Of a DNA stretch of 10,199 nt, positions 6,947-10,199 are shown in pieces. The notes beneath the pieces were generated by a model. It saw only the letters and a program-made list of their open reading frames with translations, searched no databases and was not told the DNA's origin. The DNA is from Balneolales bacterium (lineage in GTDB: Bacteria; Bacteroidota; Rhodothermia; Balneolales; Natronogracilivirgulaceae): the NCBI GenBank assembly GCA_007133995.1, contig SLLP01000032.1, forward strand, positions 1 to 10,199, read 5' to 3'. Made by a program: the position numbers and the translations under genes. Every line of letters begins with the position of its first letter. The first letter of the stretch is position 1.

Positions 6947-8212
6947 TCACTTCCTCTCATCACGCCGGGTATTCCGGCCCCTGCCCTGTAGCCAAAGTGC
7001 AAGAAATACGATAGCAAGAATGAGAGCAAGGCCAAACAGAATCAGCCATGTGTATGAAGGAGGCTGCGCATGCAGTTTCCACTCCGTCAGCTTCTCGTCG
7101 ATGGTATTGAAGTTCTCATGAGTCATGAGATTCGCATCGATGAGGTGCGGCTGCCAGCGTGGTTTGACATCACTGAACCAGAAGTCAGCAAAGCGCTGAT
7201 ACTGAGCAACCTCTTCGTCACTTCCACCCTCTTCTGCACGGGCAATGGCTTCATCCAGATAGGTATTCAGGGAAGTGTAAAACTCAAGGGAGTTGCTGAA
7301 TGGTGCCAGGTCAATATTGTTCTGAGCAAATCCATCAGCGAGAGTAGTCCAGGCAGCATCGTCAATGAGCATTTCCCATTCGTCGACCTTTTCAACTATT
7401 GAACCCAGCCTATCGCTGCGACGTGCTTCAGAGACGTAAATCTCTGCAAGGTCATGACCCATGTTCTCCCACATGCGATTAAACTCAACCTGAACGGCGT
7501 AGAGCTTGAGGAAATCTTCGGTACTGAGCTCCGTATGGGTGTTAAGGAACGAGATATTGTTGTCAACAACCGACTCGATATGGCCAAGTACATTTTGGGC
7601 ATCGATTTCAAGTGCGAGCTCGCGGCGCTCAGCCGGTGACAGTGACTGCAGATCAACGTTTTCGTATGCCACAAAGATGGAATCAACCATCTGAATGATA
7701 AATGCATCGCGCTTGTCAAGTTCCTGGCGCAGACGGCGGGCCTGAGCAGCATTGGCGTCGCGTGACCGGCGCATCGCAGCGAGCTCATTATTCAGAGAAT
7801 CGGCGCGCTGCTGGTATCTTGTGGCATCGGTCGTTAGCTCGGCAATTCGCTCTTCAAGCACCACAACCGTATCACCTTTTTCACTGATGCGGTGAATTCG
7901 TGCACCGGTGGCCTGAGCCAGCTCGCGCAGATTGGTCATGCGTGACTGAACCGTCTCAGGGTAGAGGACCCGATTCAGCAGTGTCGCATTGTCTCGATAT
8001 CGGCGTTCCATCTCATTGAGGTCTTCCATGAGTTGGTCAACTTCCTCGGTTGTCTGAACGGTTTTGAGCCCATCCAGAATTTCAGCATGATCACGATCAA
8101 AGTTTTGCTTGATCTGAAAATCAGACTGAAATTGTGCCTGAACCTGCCCGGAAAATCCCACGGCAAGTACGAGGAGTGTTGCCAGTACAGTTTTAATAGT
8201 TAGCTTTTCCAT
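6947..8212 (-). CDS. Exported coiled-coil protein with C-terminal membrane anchor, family not recognised
   Basis: 421 residues from the ATG at 8212-8210. A signal peptide covers residues 1-26 with likely cleavage VQA|QF. The mature part is almost wholly helical and charged: residues about 36-100 (repeated Glu/Asp/Arg helices), a clear coiled coil at about 112-172 (LEERIAEL, ADSLNNELAAMR, ARRLRQELDKRD), then further helices to about 380. One strong transmembrane helix lies at about 388-408, followed by the basic tail RGRNTRRDERK. The predicted topology is a large periplasmic helical domain, one anchor and a short cytoplasmic tail. It is second in a two-gene unit, starting 32 bases after the stop of a small lipoprotein gene, and is followed by the terminator at 6869-6901. 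I do not recognise a family or catalytic motif. A structural or tethering role in the envelope is a guess from the architecture. No Shine-Dalgarno is visible; the leader before the start is AAAGAACAAT. Confidence 0.75.
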   Translation of the reverse strand: MEKLTIKTVLATLLVLAVGFSGQVQAQFQSDFQIKQNFDRDHAEILDGLKTVQTTEEVDQLMEDLNEMERRYRDNATLLNRVLYPETVQSRMTNLRELAQATGARIHRISEKGDTVVVLEERIAELTTDATRYQQRADSLNNELAAMRRSRDANAAQARRLRQELDKRDAFIIQMVDSIFVAYENVDLQSLSPAERRELALEIDAQNVLGHIESVVDNNISFLNTHTELSTEDFLKLYAVQVEFNRMWENMGHDLAEIYVSEARRSDRLGSIVEKVDEWEMLIDDAAWTTLADGFAQNNIDLAPFSNSLEFYTSLNTYLDEAIARAEEGGSDEEVAQYQRFADFWFSDVKPRWQPHLIDANLMTHENFNTIDEKLTEWKLHAQPPSYTWLILFGLALILAIVFLALWLQGRGRNTRRDERK

Positions 8213-8244
8213 TGTTCTTTATACTTGTAGCTTAAAATTTCGGT

Positions 8245-8700
8245 TTAGTTTGCAAGGCCGTCTTTAGTCAGACGATACTCTACATCTCCATCAACAAGCT
8301 GGATATAGGGGGATCGCTGATTGAACGCCGGGTTGGCCAGACCTGCTCCCGAAACACGGATGATTTCGTACAGATCCAAGGCACGCTCTTCTGTTTCGAA
8401 GACATACACATTATTGTACCCGGGAGCAGTCACAAAGTAGTATCCGTCTCTGCTACGTATAAAGCGCACTTCTTCGGGAAGTGATGCGCCTTCGCCACGC
8501 TCCATGACGTTAAGCGGTGTGACGTTAAAGCTTACCCCCATACGAACGTCCTGAACTACACCGTCCTGGTCGGGTGATGCAACGGATTCTATAGGCTGGG
8601 CGTAATCCACATCAGTTAGGGTTAAAGAGGGGCCGCAGGCAACTGCAAAAACAAGCAGCATAGCCGCTGTTATATTCCCCATTAATCTGAGATGTTTCAT
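8245..8700 (-). CDS. Small predicted lipoprotein of unknown family
   Basis: Start set at the ATG at 8700-8698 (151 residues), which gives a compact lipoprotein signal: MKHLR, a hydrophobic stretch at about 10-20, and a lipobox-like AVAC with Cys22 followed by GPS. In-frame ATGs at 8709 (three residues longer) and 8781 (27 residues longer) also exist; the latter would make an unusually long N-region. The mature part of about 130 residues looks beta-rich, with alternating segments such as VRFIRSRDGYYFVTA and YNNVYVFETEERALDLYEI. There is no cysteine after Cys22 and no catalytic motif I can name. The lipobox is somewhat weak because Ala rather than Leu is at -3. It is the first gene of a pair with the membrane-anchored coiled-coil protein downstream (32-base gap), suggesting that the two work together in the envelope. 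Not recognised; function unknown. Confidence 0.68.
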   Translation of the reverse strand: MKHLRLMGNITAAMLLVFAVACGPSLTLTDVDYAQPIESVASPDQDGVVQDVRMGVSFNVTPLNVMERGEGASLPEEVRFIRSRDGYYFVTAPGYNNVYVFETEERALDLYEIIRVSGAGLANPAFNQRSPYIQLVDGDVEYRLTKDGLAN

Positions 8701-8783
8701 TGAGACCATTTTTTTGAGTGTTAATTTTTTGATTGATCTTGTTACGTTTGTTGAAGATGTTTCTCTAAAACCTTTGAACACTT

Positions 8784-8804
8784 ATGCTAAATAATTATAA
8801 GCAT
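8784..8804 (-). promoter_or_regulatory. Inverted repeat over a -10-like TATAAT upstream of the lipoprotein gene
   Basis: ATGCT (8784-8788) and AGCAT (8800-8804) form inverted half-sites separated by 11 AT-rich bases. On the - strand the spacer contains TATAAT (8799-8794), about 94 bases before the chosen lipoprotein start. A TTCACC 15 bases upstream of it is only a poor -35. The arrangement could be a promoter with an operator over the -10 box, but in AT-rich DNA such a match can arise by chance. Confidence 0.2.
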
Positions 8805-8843
8805 GAACATTATTGGTGAAAATATCAAAAAAAACAACGCAAT

Positions 8844-8868
8844 AAAACAACCAATTCGAAATTTGTCG
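8844..8868 (-). terminator. Probable intrinsic terminator of apt
   Basis: On the - strand, CGACAAATT and AATTGGTTG (8868-8848) pair around the 3-base loop TCG, giving eight pairs, one of them G-U, with one A-G mismatch. The stem is followed at once by TTTT (8847-8844), and a run of eight T's comes further on (8834-8827). It lies 65-85 bases past the apt stop, before the lipoprotein gene. The stem is AT-rich and imperfect, so confidence is moderate at best. Confidence 0.4.
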
Positions 8869-8932
8869 CCATATTGATCGTAATATCATCTGTTAAATCA
8901 TAACTTTCAACACTTTATATACATAGTTCCTG

Positions 8933-9481
8933 TTATATTTCCAATAGCGAATGAACAGGTATTCCCGTTTCAAGTTTTGACTTTCCGTTCAGGAAAGTCA
9001 ATTCCAGCACAAAAGAATAGCCGATTACTACACCTCCAAGAGATGTAATGAGCTCCGAAGCTGCCCTGGCTGAACCACCGGTGGCCATGAGATCATCATG
9101 AATAACCACACGGTCACCCTTTTTGATAGCATCCGAATGCATCTCAAGCTGATCCATACCATATTCAAGCTCATACTCCACCGATATCTTGTCTGATGGA
9201 AGCTTGTTCGGCTTGCGAACCGGTATGAAACCGGCAGCCAGATCGGCGGCCATCCGGGTTCCGAAAATAAATCCGCGGGATTCAATGCCTGCGACGAGAT
9301 CAACGTTTTGCTCCAAAAAGGGCTGCATAAGCAGTTTTGAGGTCAGTACCAGGGTCATGGGGTCCTGCAAAACAGGTGTGATATCCTTGAAAATGATCCC
9401 TTTCTTGGGAAAATCAGGGATATTCCTGATTTTCTTTCGGATCAGTTCTATATCTTTGTCATCGAAAGATGATGTTGTCAT
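8933..9481 (-). CDS. apt: Adenine phosphoribosyltransferase
   Basis: 182 residues from the ATG at 9481-9479. A TTG six codons upstream is possible but is not supported by family length. The protein converts adenine and PRPP to AMP and pyrophosphate in purine salvage, in the cytoplasm. Visible hallmarks are the N-terminal IPDFPKKGIIFKDITPVL (about 22-39), the IESRGF loop at 66-71, the RKPNKLP flexible-loop region at 89-95, and the PRPP-binding motif VVIHDDLMATGGS at 125-137, close to the usual VDDLLATGGT with His before the Asp pair and Ser in last place. The C-terminus VHSLLEI is typical. It is divergent from tadA, with a 162-base spacer carrying a likely promoter, and is probably monocistronic, ending at the imperfect terminator near 8848-8868. 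Confidence 0.97.
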   Translation of the reverse strand: MTTSSFDDKDIELIRKKIRNIPDFPKKGIIFKDITPVLQDPMTLVLTSKLLMQPFLEQNVDLVAGIESRGFIFGTRMAADLAAGFIPVRKPNKLPSDKISVEYELEYGMDQLEMHSDAIKKGDRVVIHDDLMATGGSARAASELITSLGGVVIGYSFVLELTFLNGKSKLETGIPVHSLLEI

Positions 9482-9510
9482 AATTTTTTTGCTCTTCAAA
9501 TAAAGTGCTC

Positions 9511-9519
9511 ATTATAACA
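9511..9519 (-). promoter_or_regulatory. Extended -10 element, candidate apt promoter
   Basis: Read on the - strand this is TGTTATAAT, a perfect TATAAT with the extended TGn, 29 bases before the apt ATG. That spacing would leave a short leader of roughly 20 bases. The hexamer 17 bases upstream (TTTTTA) is a weak -35, which is common with extended -10 promoters. Bacteroidota primary sigma factors often prefer a different -7 consensus, so this is a candidate only. Confidence 0.35.
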
Positions 9520-9526
9520 ATAATGC

Positions 9527-9607
9527 ATGTTTTTAAAAATATGTTCTGCCGGCATTTTTGCTGATGCAAATCCTGTTACTTATGCTGATACAAATGCAGA
9601 TTCTTAA
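9527..9607 (+). CDS. Possible 26-codon leader ORF upstream of tadA, doubtful
   Basis: An ATG at 9527 opens a frame of 26 codons ending in TAA at 9605-9607, in the same phase as tadA and 36 bases before its start. The second half lies in the 12-bp repeat array and reads ADANPVTYADTNADS. No Shine-Dalgarno is seen. It may be only a chance open frame created by the repeats; a leader peptide is possible but unproven. Confidence 0.12.
   Translation: MFLKICSAGIFADANPVTYADTNADS
9558..9586 (+). promoter_or_regulatory. Weak promoter-like hexamers for tadA
   Basis: TTGCTG (9558-9563) and TATGCT (9581-9586) are spaced by 17 bases, with partial matches to sigma70-type -35 and -10 boxes, 57 bases before the tadA ATG. 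They overlap the 12-bp repeat array, so the match may be a by-product of the repeats. Confidence 0.2.
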
Positions 9608-9631
9608 ACAGATGCTCATTCTGATACAAAG
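9560..9631 (+). repeat. Degenerate array of six 12-bp units upstream of tadA
   Basis: The bases divide into six 12-base units: GCTGATGCAAAT, CCTGTTACTTAT, GCTGATACAAAT, GCAGATTCTTAA, ACAGATGCTCAT and TCTGATACAAAG. The core CTGATRCAAA recurs at 9561, 9585 and 9621, at distances of 24 and 36, both multiples of 12. The array ends 12 bases before the tadA ATG and is in its reading phase. It resembles an eroded minisatellite. The core GATACAAAT is close to the GATCAAAT of the tract at 3625-3660. Confidence 0.5.
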
Positions 9632-9643
9632 TTTTCGCAATTC

Positions 9644-10141
9644 ATGACTACAATTTCACCGGGTTTATTTCCCAACACCAACCACTACCGTTTTATGAAA
9701 CAGGCTTTTGCCGAGGCTGAAATAGGATCGGAAGCCGGTGAAGTGCCTGTCGGAGCAGTTATTGTCCACAAAAACCGGATCATCGCACGCGGACACAACC
9801 AGGTGGAACTGCTCACCGACCCCACTGCCCATGCTGAGGTGATTGCTCTTTCATCGGCATTCAACCATCTCGGTGAAAAATACCTGGCCGATTGCACTAT
9901 GTATGTCACACTTGAGCCTTGTCCAATGTGTGCGGGAGCTCTGGTCTGGGCAAAAATCAGTAAACTTGTCATAGGAGCCCAGGACGAAAAGGCCGGAGCC
10001 TGCGGCAGTATCCTGAATGTGGCAGAACATCCTGTGCTCAACCATCGGATTCAAGTACTTTACGGGGTTATGGAGCAGGAGAGCGAATCGCTGCTCCGTG
10101 CATTCTTCGAACGCCTGCGGTTAAAAGACAACCCCGGATGA
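9644..10141 (+). CDS. tadA: tRNA-specific adenosine-34 deaminase
   Basis: 165 residues from the ATG at 9644. A second candidate is the ATG for Met18 (9695), just before KQAFAEAE where many family members begin; the upstream TAA at 9605 bars any longer version. The enzyme deaminates the wobble adenosine of tRNA-Arg(ACG) to inosine and is normally essential. The zinc-dependent deaminase core is intact: EVPVGAVIV at 33-41; TAHAEVIAL with zinc ligand His63 and proton shuttle Glu65; and LEPCPMCAGAL with Cys93 and Cys96. The C-terminal helix (SESLLRAFFERLR) is typical of TadA rather than free-nucleoside deaminases. It diverges from apt, and a possible further gene starts 22 bases after its stop. 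The only oddity is the 12-bp repeat array in its leader. Confidence 0.95.
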   Translation: MTTISPGLFPNTNHYRFMKQAFAEAEIGSEAGEVPVGAVIVHKNRIIARGHNQVELLTDPTAHAEVIALSSAFNHLGEKYLADCTMYVTLEPCPMCAGALVWAKISKLVIGAQDEKAGACGSILNVAEHPVLNHRIQVLYGVMEQESESLLRAFFERLRLKDNPG

Positions 10142-10163
10142 CAAGCCAATTCGGAATTTTATT

Positions 10164-10199
10164 ATGCAGATTGTTATCCTTACATGCACTAATCAAGTA
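10164..10199 (+). CDS. Possible start of the next gene, 3' end outside window
   Basis: An ATG at 10164, 22 bases after the tadA stop, opens a frame that stays open for the 12 codons to the window edge and reads MQIVILTCTNQV. A short hydrophobic beta strand at the N-terminus of this kind is typical of Rossmann-like enzymes. Twelve residues cannot identify a family, and the frame could end just outside. Confidence 0.35.
   Translation, partial: MQIVILTCTNQV

Noticed and set aside
8701..8781. Longer N-terminus for the small lipoprotein (ATG at 8781)
   Set aside because: It would put 27 polar and basic residues in front of a compact lipoprotein signal peptide; the start at 8700 gives a normal signal.
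9482..9499. TTG start six codons upstream for apt
   Set aside because: The ATG at 9481 already gives a full-length enzyme, and the extra MKSKKI residues are not part of the family.
9547..9554. TGCCGGCA palindrome flanked by AAAAAT and TTTTT, as a terminator or operator
   Set aside because: The flanks do not pair in register with the palindrome, and a lone 8-bp palindrome in a divergent spacer is not enough evidence.
1..10199. Mobile element, prophage or defence island
   Set aside because: No transposase, integrase, phage gene, long terminal inverted repeat or known defence domain is visible; the gene content is core metabolism and envelope biogenesis.

Overview
The window reads as a chromosomal segment of a Gram-negative bacterium of the Bacteroidota / Balneolota / Rhodothermota group. 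The evidence is the gene order (several SurA/PpiC parvulins followed by a MoxR ATPase and a membrane-anchored VWA protein), the lack of clear Shine-Dalgarno sequences before nearly every start, AT-rich spacers between genes of moderate GC, and two typical lipoprotein signal peptides. This placement is inference; no rRNA or marker gene is present.

Left block (about 1-6852, + strand): a compact, probably co-transcribed run of five genes. It opens inside a multi-domain parvulin-type peptidyl-prolyl isomerase whose 5' end lies outside the window. An 8-base overlap leads to a lipoprotein with a SurA-like N-domain and a degenerate parvulin domain. A SurA-type periplasmic chaperone with two parvulin domains follows, then a MoxR-family AAA+ ATPase, then a 712-residue VWA protein anchored by transmembrane helices at both ends. 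The first three would fold or escort envelope and outer-membrane proteins. The last two form a MoxR/VWA chaperone-like pair. The DUF58 gene that usually sits between them is absent.

Middle block (6853-8700, - strand): a hairpin terminator at 6869-6901 separates the convergent blocks. A two-gene - strand unit follows: a small predicted lipoprotein (8245-8700) and, 32 bases downstream, an exported coiled-coil protein with one C-terminal membrane anchor (6947-8212). I recognise neither family. Together they look like an uncharacterised envelope module and are the least explained part of the window.

Right block (8701-10199): apt (adenine phosphoribosyltransferase, - strand) and tadA (tRNA adenosine-34 deaminase, + strand) diverge from a 162-base AT-rich spacer. 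That spacer holds an extended -10 element facing apt and a degenerate array of about six 12-bp units running up to the tadA leader. A possible next gene starts at 10164 and runs off the end.

There is no sign of a prophage, insertion sequence, CRISPR array, tRNA or rRNA. Most of the window is ordinary core and envelope gene content. The unusual points are the two 12-bp repeat tracts, the unknown lipoprotein/coiled-coil pair, the apparently inactive middle parvulin, and the MoxR-VWA pair without DUF58.
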